DNA from: JANYCG01 sp031431035 | GTDB taxonomy: Bacteria; Pseudomonadota; Gammaproteobacteria; Burkholderiales; Burkholderiaceae_C | Reading direction: 5' to 3' | Length of the DNA: 25,159 bases | Assembly (NCBI GenBank): GCA_031431035.1 | Contig: JANPCR010000148.1 | Span: forward strand, 1 to 25,159 | In this document: in pieces, positions 14,410 to 21,042 of the stretch | Layout of the letters: the number at the start of each line of letters is the position of its first letter | How positions within the stretch are numbered: position 1 is the stretch's first letter | Made by a program: the position numbers and the translations under genes | The notes under the pieces: generated by a model | Seen by the model: the letters and a program-made list of their open reading frames with translations, nothing else | What the model was told of the DNA's origin: nothing | The model's database searches: none

Positions 14410-15471
14410 ATGTTCGACGCCATAAGTCACCTGATCGCTTCAACCCAGCAATGGCTTTTTGAGGCCTTGGTTCAGCCCTTGATGTTTTCCTTGGGTCTTG
14501 CCAGCCTGCTTGAAGACGGTTTCACGGCCACGCTATGGCTCATGCTTGGGGTGTTTCAAATTTTGGTTTTGTTGCTCGTGATTGGCCCCTTGCAGCGCTG
14601 GCGCCCGGTCGATGCCATCACTGACCGCGCCACCATTCGCACCGACCTGCTGTACACGGTGATTCACCGCCTGGGTGTTTTCCGCGTGGCGATGTTTTTC
14701 ACGCTGCAGCCCGTGCTTGATGAGCTGATTGCGAGCCTTCGCGGGGCAGGCGTGGGCACCTTTCACCTGGATGCCCTGTGGCCTGGTGTCACTGACATTG
14801 GCTGGGTCAGTCTGCTGCTGTACCTGGTCGTTCTTGATTTCCTGGACTACTGGACGCACCGGGGTCAGCACCATTTTGAATGGTGGTGGCGGCTGCATTC
14901 ACTGCACCACGCGCAGCGCCAAATGACCATGTTCAGCGACAACCGCAATCATTTTTTGGACGACATCTTGCGTGACCTGCTACTGGTCGTCGTCGCCCAA
15001 TTAATAGGCGTGGCCCCCGGCCAGTTTGTCGCCATTGTGGTCATTACTCAACTCAGTGAAAGCCTGCAGCATGCCAATGTGCGCTTGTGGTTTGGCGCTG
15101 TGGGTGAGCGCCTGTGGATCAGCCCGCGCTTTCACCGCCTGCACCACAGCATTGGGCTGGGGCATGAATCACCAGTGACAGGAAAGAGACAATTTTTCGC
15201 TGGGCCGCCCCAAGAAAAATTAGCCCCCATGGGGGGCAGCGCAGCACACGAAGTGGCAAGCGTGGGGGCTACCAAACTAGGAGGAAAGAATTTCGGGGTG
15301 TTGTTGCCTTGGTGGGACATGCTGTTTGGCACCGCAAATTTTGAGCAACGGTACGACCCCACGGGCGTGCGCGATCAGGTAGAACCCGGCCCCAAGGGCC
15401 TGCGCGACTACGGGCGCGGATTTTGGTCACAACAATGGCTGGGCGTCAAACGTTTGCTGGGCAGCGGCTGA
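14410..15471 (+). CDS. Fatty acid hydroxylase/sterol desaturase-family membrane protein
   Basis: About 353 residues from ATG 14410 (a TTG lies two codons upstream). It is an integral membrane di-iron enzyme of the fatty acid hydroxylase superfamily. Histidine boxes are HRGQHH, HSLHH, NRNHF and FHRLHH, in family order, with several hydrophobic segments before them. The end of the domain reads NFGVLLPWWDMLFGTANF. Between HHSIGLGHE and NFGV there are about 38 residues absent from family members I know; 34 of them are explained by a 102-bp insertion (15188-15289). Without it the protein would be ~319 residues. The insertion is just after the third His box, so activity may be affected. Substrate unknown. 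Confidence 0.87.
   Translation: MFDAISHLIASTQQWLFEALVQPLMFSLGLASLLEDGFTATLWLMLGVFQILVLLLVIGPLQRWRPVDAITDRATIRTDLLYTVIHRLGVFRVAMFFTLQPVLDELIASLRGAGVGTFHLDALWPGVTDIGWVSLLLYLVVLDFLDYWTHRGQHHFEWWWRLHSLHHAQRQMTMFSDNRNHFLDDILRDLLLVVVAQLIGVAPGQFVAIVVITQLSESLQHANVRLWFGAVGERLWISPRFHRLHHSIGLGHESPVTGKRQFFAGPPQEKLAPMGGSAAHEVASVGATKLGGKNFGVLLPWWDMLFGTANFEQRYDPTGVRDQVEPGPKGLRDYGRGFWSQQWLGVKRLLGSG
15188..15289 (+). mobile_element. In-frame 102-bp palindromic insertion with 7-bp direct repeats
   Basis: GGAAAGA occurs at 15181-15187 and again at 15283-15289, exactly 102 nt (34 codons) apart, as expected for target duplication around a 95-bp insert. The insert holds the inverted repeat TAGCCCCCA (15221-15229) / TGGGGGCTA (15263-15271). 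Its pattern, GGGCCGCCCCAAG then GGGGGGCAGCG...GCGTGGGGGCT, resembles a palindromic element I remember as common between genes in Comamonadaceae. Removing it restores GHESPVTGKNFGV, a natural desaturase-family sequence. Confidence 0.75.
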
Positions 15472-15486
15472 CGTTATGCTCGCATC

Positions 15487-16392
15487 ATGAACAAGTTATT
15501 GGACTCTTTCTGGCGGGCAGCCGTGTACTGCCTGCATCCGCGCGTTATTGCCTTGTCGATTTTGCCGCTGATTATCATGGCGACTGTTTCCTTAGCCTTG
15601 GGTTACTTTTTTTGGGATGCCGCCATGATGGTGGTTCGAGATTGGCTCGAGGCGTTCGGTTTTATTAAAAACGCAGTACAGCTTTTAGAGGGCTGGGGTT
15701 TTGCTGGATTACGCAGCGTGCTTGGCCCCTTGGTGGTGCTGTTTTTGGCCATACCCGTGATTGTGATTGCGGCGCTCTTGTTTGTGGCCTGGTTGATGAC
15801 TCCTGCCATGGTGGCGTTGGTGGCAGAGCGACGTTTTGCCAAGTTAGAGCGCAAAAAGGGCGGCTCCATGATGACCAGCGTGGCTTGGTCGCTGGGCTCG
15901 ACCGTGTTGGCCGTCATCGCGCTGTGCATTTCCATTCCGCTGTGGTTTGTGCCGCCTTTGATCTTGGTGTTGCCGCCACTCATTTGGGGCTGGTTGACCT
16001 ACCGGGTCATGTCGTATGACGCTTTGGTTGACCACGCCAGTACGGAGGAGCGCAAAGCGATTTTCAAGGAACATCGCGGCAGTCTGCTGGCGATTGGCAT
16101 TGTCAGTGGCTATTTGGGCGCTGCCCCAAGTTTGCTGTGGGCTTCGGGCGCCATGTTTTTGGCTATGGCACCCATCTTGGTTCCGATTGCCATCTGGATT
16201 TACACCCTGGTTTTTGCGTTTTCGTCGCTCTGGTTTGCGCACTTCACCTTGGCTGCCTTGCAGCAAATGCGCGCCAACCAGAGTGCCGTGCCCCCGGTCG
16301 ACCGTAGAGCAGCGCCCGATGTGAAGGCGATTACAAATTTGGAGGTTGTCGACGCGTCGGTCAAAGGGCAGAACTCCGCGTCTTCGAGCTGA
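15487..16392 (+). CDS. EI24-domain inner-membrane protein
   Basis: A 301-residue integral membrane protein of the EI24/CysZ-like family, with hydrophobic segments near residues 18-40, 70-105, 135-170, 200-220 and 225-250, and the family-typical opening SFWRAAVYCLHPRVIALSILPLII. A cytoplasmic C-terminal stretch ends in a serine run at the TGA. It starts 15 nt after the desaturase stop and is followed by the CinA-like gene, a pairing common in Burkholderiales. The family's role in these bacteria is not settled. The TGA may be secondary, because the frame continues in a Ser-rich repeat tail to 16500. Confidence 0.88.
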   Translation: MNKLLDSFWRAAVYCLHPRVIALSILPLIIMATVSLALGYFFWDAAMMVVRDWLEAFGFIKNAVQLLEGWGFAGLRSVLGPLVVLFLAIPVIVIAALLFVAWLMTPAMVALVAERRFAKLERKKGGSMMTSVAWSLGSTVLAVIALCISIPLWFVPPLILVLPPLIWGWLTYRVMSYDALVDHASTEERKAIFKEHRGSLLAIGIVSGYLGAAPSLLWASGAMFLAMAPILVPIAIWIYTLVFAFSSLWFAHFTLAALQQMRANQSAVPPVDRRAAPDVKAITNLEVVDASVKGQNSASSS

Positions 16393-16500
16393 TCGTCTAG
16401 CGGGTCGTCGTCGCCGCCGTCAACAGGCTCCTCATCCCTTTCGTCAATCGGCTCCCCCACCTCGCCATCCAACGGCTTTCCATCTCCCAAAGTTCCATGA
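16393..16500 (+). other. In-frame Ser/Pro/Gly-rich extension after the EI24 stop codon
   Basis: Reading on after the TGA at 16390-16392 gives 35 sense codons rich in Ser, Pro and Gly and then a TGA at 16498-16500. That TGA overlaps the ATG of the CinA-like gene as ATGA. The DNA consists of three imperfect 24-nt units starting near 16418 (GTCAACAGGCTCC, GTCAATCGGCTCC, ATCCAACGGCTTTCC). This looks like the former or occasionally translated end of the EI24 protein, cut by a nonsense change in a serine run (SSS-stop-SSS). Confidence 0.6.
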
Positions 16501-17300
16501 CTGCATCTTTTGGCCTGATCATCATTGGCGATGAAATTTTGTCCGGCAAACGGGCTGACAAACACCTGCCCAAAGTCATCGAACTGTTGGCTGCGCGCGG
16601 TTTGCAGCTTGGCTGGGCCGAGTATGTGGGTGATTCCCCAGAGCGCATCACCGCCAGCTTGAAAAGGGCCTTTGAATCGGGCGACATTGTTTTTTCAACT
16701 GGAGGCATCGGGGCCACACCCGACGACCACACCCGCCAATGCGCCGCTCGTGCTCTTGGCGTCGAATTGGCTTTGCACCCTCAAGCTGAAGCGCTGATTC
16801 GCGAGCGCATGCAGGACACCGCCAAAGAGCAAGGCACCGTGTACGAGCCTGACCGCCCCGACAACATTCACCGCCTGAACATGGGCGTGTTCCCGGTGGG
16901 TGCACACATTGTTCCCAACCCGTACAACAAAATTGCGGGGTTTAGCTGTGGGACAGTCCACTTCGTTCCTGGGTTCCCGGTCATGGCTTGGCCGATGATG
17001 GAATGGGTTTTGGACAATCAATACAAAAGTCTTCACCAAACCGCCGCCTGGCTCGAAAAATCCGTCATCGTCTTTGGTGCCATGGAAGCTGCTTTGACCC
17101 CGCTGATGGAGCAAATCGAACTGCAGCACGCTGGGGCCAAGGTTTTCAGCCTGCCTAGTGTGGATCACCCGCAATATGGGCGGCACATTGAGTTGGGGGT
17201 TAAGGGTTCCCCTGCTTTGGTGGCTGCCGCTTACCCCGACCTGCTGAAAGGCTTGGCCAAGTTCACCGACAAGCTGGGCCCAGAGTTGGTGCGGAGCTAA
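16497..17300 (+). CDS. CinA-like molybdopterin-binding-domain protein
   Basis: A 267-residue cytoplasmic protein with the MoCF_biosynth (molybdopterin-binding) fold. It opens with GLIIIGDEILSGKRADKHL (6-24) and has the signature FSTGGIGATPDDHT (66-79). A C-terminal nicotinamide-mononucleotide deamidase domain, as in full CinA (~400+ residues), is missing, so this is the short form common in proteobacteria and often named competence/damage-inducible protein A; a true competence role is not implied. Start at the ATG within the ATGA overlap with the extended EI24 frame. It precedes the glnA regulatory region. Confidence 0.9.
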   Translation: MTASFGLIIIGDEILSGKRADKHLPKVIELLAARGLQLGWAEYVGDSPERITASLKRAFESGDIVFSTGGIGATPDDHTRQCAARALGVELALHPQAEALIRERMQDTAKEQGTVYEPDRPDNIHRLNMGVFPVGAHIVPNPYNKIAGFSCGTVHFVPGFPVMAWPMMEWVLDNQYKSLHQTAAWLEKSVIVFGAMEAALTPLMEQIELQHAGAKVFSLPSVDHPQYGRHIELGVKGSPALVAAAYPDLLKGLAKFTDKLGPELVRS

Positions 17301-17322
17301 AACACCTTGAACGGCTCAAAAA

Positions 17323-17366
17323 TGCACAATATCAGTGCATTTTTTGAAATGCACGTAATTAGTGCA
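17323..17366 (+). promoter_or_regulatory. Two NtrC-type enhancer sites upstream of glnA
   Basis: TGCAC-AATATCA-GTGCA (17323-17339) and TGCAC-GTAATTA-GTGCA (17350-17366) both match the classical NtrC dyad TGCAC-N7-GTGCA exactly, with centres 27 bp apart. A weaker half-matching dyad, TGCAT-N7-GTGCG, overlaps the second at 17363-17379. They lie about 165 and 190 bp upstream of the predicted sigma-54 start point, typical enhancer distances, and NtrC itself is encoded at 21043. Confidence 0.85.
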
Positions 17367-17497
17367 TGATTCGAGTGCGTCGTGCAATTTCTCTCCCAAA
17401 CGGGCTGTTCAAGCGCCCACTAAGTGACCGCAGCGGCAATGGCACTCAAATATCGGGCAAAATAACTGGTTTGGCGGCACTGGCGAGACACCAGTAT

Positions 17498-17513
17498 TGG
17501 CACAAAAACTGCA
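17498..17513 (+). promoter_or_regulatory. Sigma-54 promoter of glnA
   Basis: TGGCAC-AAAAA-CTGCA matches the -24/-12 consensus TGGCAC-N5-TTGCA at every position but one (C for T), with the GG and GC doublets correctly spaced. Transcription should begin near 17524, giving a ~36-nt leader with AGGAG at 17549-17553, 6 nt before the ATG. With the upstream NtrC dyads this indicates nitrogen-limitation control. Confidence 0.85.
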
Positions 17514-17559
17514 TTCCAGTTACCGACACCTTTCCAATTTCAATCAACAGGAGTATTTG

Positions 17560-18975
17560 ATGGCCAAGACCGTCGCAGACGTTATCAAGATGGTGAAAGA
17601 AAATGAAGTCAAGTTTGTTGACTTTCGCTTCACTGACACCCGTGGCAAAGAGCAGCATGTGACTGTGCCCGTGTCGCATTTTGACGAAGACAAGTTCACC
17701 TCAGGCCACGCGTTTGACGGCTCCTCCATTGCTGGCTGGAAGGGCATAGAAGCTTCGGACATGCAGCTGATGCCTGACCCCAACACGGCCAATATCGACC
17801 CGTTTTTTGAGGAAACCACGCTCTTCATGAGTTGCGACGTCGTCGAGCCGAGCGACGGTAAGGCCTATGACCGCGACCCCCGTTCGGTGGGCAAACGTGC
17901 CGAGGCGTATTTGAAAGCAACTGGCATTGGCGACACCGCCTTCTTCGGTCCCGAGCCAGAATTCTTCATTTTTGACGATGTGCGCTGGAACACCGACATG
18001 TCAGGCGCGTTTTTCAAGATTGACGAGTACGAAGCCCCTTGGAACAGTGGCAAAAAACTCGAAGGCGGCAACCGTGGCCACCGGCCCACCGTCAAAGGCG
18101 GCTATTTCCCGGTGCCACCGGTTGACAGCACGCAAGACATGCGCGCCGAGATGTCCTTGATCCTCGAAGGCCTGGGCGTTCCGGTTGAAGTCTTTCACCA
18201 CGAAGTGGCAGGCGCTGGCCAAAACGAAATTGGCACGCGTTTCAGCACCTTGGTGCAACGCGCTGATTGGGTGCAAATTCTGAAATACGTGGTGCAAAAC
18301 GTGGCCAACGCCTACGGCAAGACCGCGACCTTCATGCCAAAACCTATCGTTGGCGACAACGGCAGCGGCATGCACGTGCACCAGTCCATCAGCAAAGACG
18401 GCAAAAACATTTTTGCAGGTGACGGTTATGCTGGTTTGTCAGACACGGCTCTGTACTACGTGGGCGGCATCATCAAGCACGCCCGTGCCTTGAACGCCAT
18501 CACGAATCCTGGCACCAACAGCTACAAGCGCCTGGTTCCTGGCTACGAAGCCCCGGTCAAGCTGGCCTATTCGGCTAAAAATCGGTCTGCGTCGATTCGC
18601 ATTCCATTCGTTGCCAACCCGCGTGGCCGTCGCATTGAAGCGCGTTTTCCTGATCCATTGGCCAACCCGTACCTGTGCTTCTCAGCCTTGCTGATGGCTG
18701 GTCTGGATGGCATTGAGAACAAAATTCACCCGGGTGAAGCGGCGACCAAAGACTTGTACCATTTGCCTCCTGAGGAAGATGCCAAGATCCCAACCGTTTG
18801 CCACAGCCTGGACCAAGCACTGGACTGCTTAAACGCCGATCGCGGGTTTTTGACCAAAGGTGGCGTGTTCACCGACAGCATGCTCGATGCCTACATTGAC
18901 CTGAAAATGGGTGAAGTGACGCGTCTGCGCCAAGCCACGCACCCTATCGAATTCGACATGTATTATTCGCTGTAA
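17560..18975 (+). CDS. glnA: Type I glutamine synthetase
   Basis: A 471-residue glutamine synthetase (glutamate + ammonia + ATP to glutamine), forming a cytoplasmic dodecamer, at the usual GSI length. Seen are the latch loop region FDGSSIAGW (52-60), the active-site block GPEPEFFIFD (130-139), NGSGMHVHQS (267-276), KNRSASIRIP (340-349) and the adenylylation site DLYHLPPEE with Y400, so it is the adenylylated GSI-beta form controlled by GlnE. I chose ATG 17560, with AGGAG 6 nt upstream; an upstream in-frame ATG at 17497 overlaps the sigma-54 promoter and cannot be the start from that promoter. ntrBC lie downstream. Confidence 0.98.
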   Translation: MAKTVADVIKMVKENEVKFVDFRFTDTRGKEQHVTVPVSHFDEDKFTSGHAFDGSSIAGWKGIEASDMQLMPDPNTANIDPFFEETTLFMSCDVVEPSDGKAYDRDPRSVGKRAEAYLKATGIGDTAFFGPEPEFFIFDDVRWNTDMSGAFFKIDEYEAPWNSGKKLEGGNRGHRPTVKGGYFPVPPVDSTQDMRAEMSLILEGLGVPVEVFHHEVAGAGQNEIGTRFSTLVQRADWVQILKYVVQNVANAYGKTATFMPKPIVGDNGSGMHVHQSISKDGKNIFAGDGYAGLSDTALYYVGGIIKHARALNAITNPGTNSYKRLVPGYEAPVKLAYSAKNRSASIRIPFVANPRGRRIEARFPDPLANPYLCFSALLMAGLDGIENKIHPGEAATKDLYHLPPEEDAKIPTVCHSLDQALDCLNADRGFLTKGGVFTDSMLDAYIDLKMGEVTRLRQATHPIEFDMYYSL

Positions 18976-18985
18976 CACTTTGTTG

Positions 18986-19075
18986 CTCACTTAAAAATAG
19001 TGAGTCGATGGTCCCTACAAAACCGCCCAAAAGGTGGTTTTGTCGCCTAAAAAGAACGGCTTTGGCCGTTTTTTT
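18986..19075 (+). terminator. glnA terminator with two preceding stem-loops
   Basis: Three consecutive stems follow the glnA stop codon: CTCACT/AGTGAG (18986-18991/18999-19004), an 11-bp stem ACAAAACCGCC/GGTGGTTTTGT with one G-T pair (19017-19027/19033-19043), and AACGGC-TTTG-GCCGTT followed by seven T residues including the stem end (19055-19075). The last is a good Rho-independent terminator and separates glnA from the downstream ntrBC genes, though read-through is possible. Confidence 0.85.
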
Positions 19076-19163
19076 GCGTCTTAAAAAGCCCTCTTGTTTT
19101 GAATTTCAGAGCAACAGGCGCATACTGGAAGACCGACACTGCAATTCGTTGCGTGGAGAAAGT

Positions 19164-19718
19164 ATGAAAAAGCCCCTTTCCGTTTCCGTTTCTTGTTCAA
19201 TCGCTGTGGCTTCCGTTTGTTTGGTTTTGGCAAGCTCTGCGCTGGCGCAAGACCGCATGTACCGCTGCGATAACAACTATTACACCAACTCCCTGACGGA
19301 CCCCAAGGCCCACGGATGCAAGGCGTTGGAGGGCGGCAACGTCACCATCGTGCAAGGTACACGCCCTGTGGTGGCGCAAAACGGCGTCAAACTGGCGGCA
19401 GTGTCCCCCGGCATTTCCAACCCTGGCGTCAAAGTCGATGCCAATGACCAACGCTCCCGCGACTCGGACGCCAAAGTCATTCTGGAATCCGAATTGAAAA
19501 AGGCCGAGGCCCGCAAAGCCGACCTGGCGCGTGAGTTCAACAATGGTGAGCCTGAAAAGCGTGGCGACGAGGCCCGTAACTTTCAAAAATACCAAGACCG
19601 CGTGGCCGAATTGAAGGCCAATTTAATGCGCATTGAAAGTGACATTGCCGGCATCCGCCGTGAGCTGGGCCGCGCTCTTGGTGGCAACGGTCTGAATTTG
19701 AGTTCTGGGGCAAAATAG
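19164..19718 (+). CDS. Exported coiled-coil protein of unknown function between glnA and ntrB
   Basis: A 184-residue protein with a Sec signal peptide (MKKPLSVSVSCSIAVASVCLVLASSALA, cleavage before QD). The N-terminal mature part has YRCDNNYYTNSLTDPKAHGCKALEGGNVTIVQ, with two Cys that could form a disulfide and some likeness to DUF4124-type domains. Residues ~110-175 form a charged heptad-like helix (ILESELKKAEARKADLAREF, then DRVAELKANLMRIESDIAGI). I chose ATG 19164, with GGAG 5 nt upstream; an earlier in-frame start at 19008 would place the glnA terminator inside the gene. Its TAG overlaps the AGGAGG before ntrB. I do not recognise a function; position suggests co-expression with ntrBC. Confidence 0.82.
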   Translation: MKKPLSVSVSCSIAVASVCLVLASSALAQDRMYRCDNNYYTNSLTDPKAHGCKALEGGNVTIVQGTRPVVAQNGVKLAAVSPGISNPGVKVDANDQRSRDSDAKVILESELKKAEARKADLAREFNNGEPEKRGDEARNFQKYQDRVAELKANLMRIESDIAGIRRELGRALGGNGLNLSSGAK

Positions 19719-19723
19719 GAGGC

Positions 19724-21004
19724 TTGACCAAGCCTTCGATCCTTTCTCGCCTCACCCGCTCAGGCCTGCGCAAAGCGCAACCGCTTGCAGCTGCTCCAGA
19801 TCCGATGGGCGACCCGTCTCTCGCCCCTGATTCGCCAGACAGTTCTCTCGACAATCCGCCTGACGACACTTCCCGCAACACTTCCACCAACATTCCCGGC
19901 AACTCTCCTGACACGCACTCCATCGCACCCGCGCGTGGGCGAAGTATCAGCCATTCTCAAGCCTTCCATTCCTTTGACCTGCTGGCCACCCTGGTGGCGG
20001 TGGTTCATTGCAACGGTCGCGTCGTGTTTGCCAACTCGGCACTTGAAGACGCGCTGGGCACCTCGCGCCGCATGATTGAAGGGGCACATTTCCCCAGCAG
20101 CTTCACTGAACCCCAATTGCTGCAAAGCGCTTTGGACGGTGCGGGCAGCAACGAGTTTGCAGCATTGCGCTATGACGCATGGCTCAAGCGCACCAACCAT
20201 GACCCCATTCCGGTGCATGTCATCGTCACCCAAACCGATGTGGCCAGCGAAATTGTGGTCGAAATGCTGCCTTTGGAACAACAAGCTCGGCAAGACCGCG
20301 AAGACCGTCTGGCCGACCAGGCCCAAGCCAACAAAGAGCTGATTCGCAACCTGGCGCACGAGATTAAAAATCCGCTGGGCGGCATTCGCGGGGCTGCCCA
20401 GTTGCTGGAGATGGAAATCGAATCGCGCGATTTGACCGAGTACACCCAGGTGATCATTCGCGAAGCCGACCGATTGCAAGCCTTGGTTGACCGGCTGTTG
20501 GCCCCGCACCGGCGTCCGCATTTGGTGGGCGACGTGAACATTCACGAGGTTTGCGAGCGGGTGCGCTCCTTGATCCTGGCGGAGTTTCCGAAAGGTCTGC
20601 GGGTGGTGCGCGACTACGACACATCGATTCCTGAGTTTCGCGGGGACCGCGAGCAGTTGATTCAAACAGTCTTGAACATTGCCCACAATGCGTGTCAGGC
20701 CCTGGCAGAACAGATTGCAGAAGGTAACGCAGAAATTACATTTCGCAGCCGCGTGGCGCGCCAAATCACCTTTGGCAAACAGCGCTACCGATTGGCATTG
20801 GAATTGCATGTGATTGACAACGGGCCTGGCGTACCAGACTCAATCAAGGAGCGCATTTTTTACCCGTTGGTGTCGGGACGAGATGGCGGCTCTGGCCTGG
20901 GGCTGACACTGGCACAAACCTTTGTGCAGCAGCACCATGGCACGATTGAGTGTGACAGTACGCCTGGGCACACGGATTTTCAAATTTTGATACCGCTACC
21001 CTGA
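19724..21004 (+). CDS. ntrB: Nitrogen-regulation sensor kinase NtrB (GlnL)
   Basis: A cytoplasmic sensor kinase of 426 residues that phosphorylates NtrC when nitrogen is scarce and is controlled by PII. It contains a PAS domain (~84-180: LLATLVAVVHCNGRVVFANSALEDALG), the H-box NLAHEIKNPLGG (209-220, H212), and ATPase motifs NIAHNACQALAE (N box), DNGPGVP (365-371) and GLGL (391-394). The start is uncertain. TTG 19724 follows AGGAGG by one base only and lies in the palindrome GGCTTG-AC-CAAGCC; ATG 19805 is an alternative. The first ~80 residues are a Pro/Ser/Asp/Asn-rich, probably disordered extension with a four-residue tandem repeat, not typical of NtrB. Confidence 0.93.
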   Translation: MTKPSILSRLTRSGLRKAQPLAAAPDPMGDPSLAPDSPDSSLDNPPDDTSRNTSTNIPGNSPDTHSIAPARGRSISHSQAFHSFDLLATLVAVVHCNGRVVFANSALEDALGTSRRMIEGAHFPSSFTEPQLLQSALDGAGSNEFAALRYDAWLKRTNHDPIPVHVIVTQTDVASEIVVEMLPLEQQARQDREDRLADQAQANKELIRNLAHEIKNPLGGIRGAAQLLEMEIESRDLTEYTQVIIREADRLQALVDRLLAPHRRPHLVGDVNIHEVCERVRSLILAEFPKGLRVVRDYDTSIPEFRGDREQLIQTVLNIAHNACQALAEQIAEGNAEITFRSRVARQITFGKQRYRLALELHVIDNGPGVPDSIKERIFYPLVSGRDGGSGLGLTLAQTFVQQHHGTIECDSTPGHTDFQILIPLP

Positions 21005-21042
21005 CGCTTGGTCGGGGTAGCCCAACCGGGACGCCAACGCAC

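Noticed and set aside
16200..16565. Minus-strand frame with an acidic P-[LIV]-D octapeptide repeat
   Set aside because: It is antisense to the EI24 gene and its tail; the repeat is explained by the 24-nt units read on the other strand.
17366..17560. 64-codon plus-strand reading frame within the glnA control region
   Set aside because: It begins inside the second NtrC dyad and spans the sigma-54 promoter; it has no family resemblance and no SD.
19008..19163. Earlier start for the exported coiled-coil protein
   Set aside because: It would include the glnA terminator hairpins and hide the signal peptide; 19164 has an SD and a proper signal sequence.
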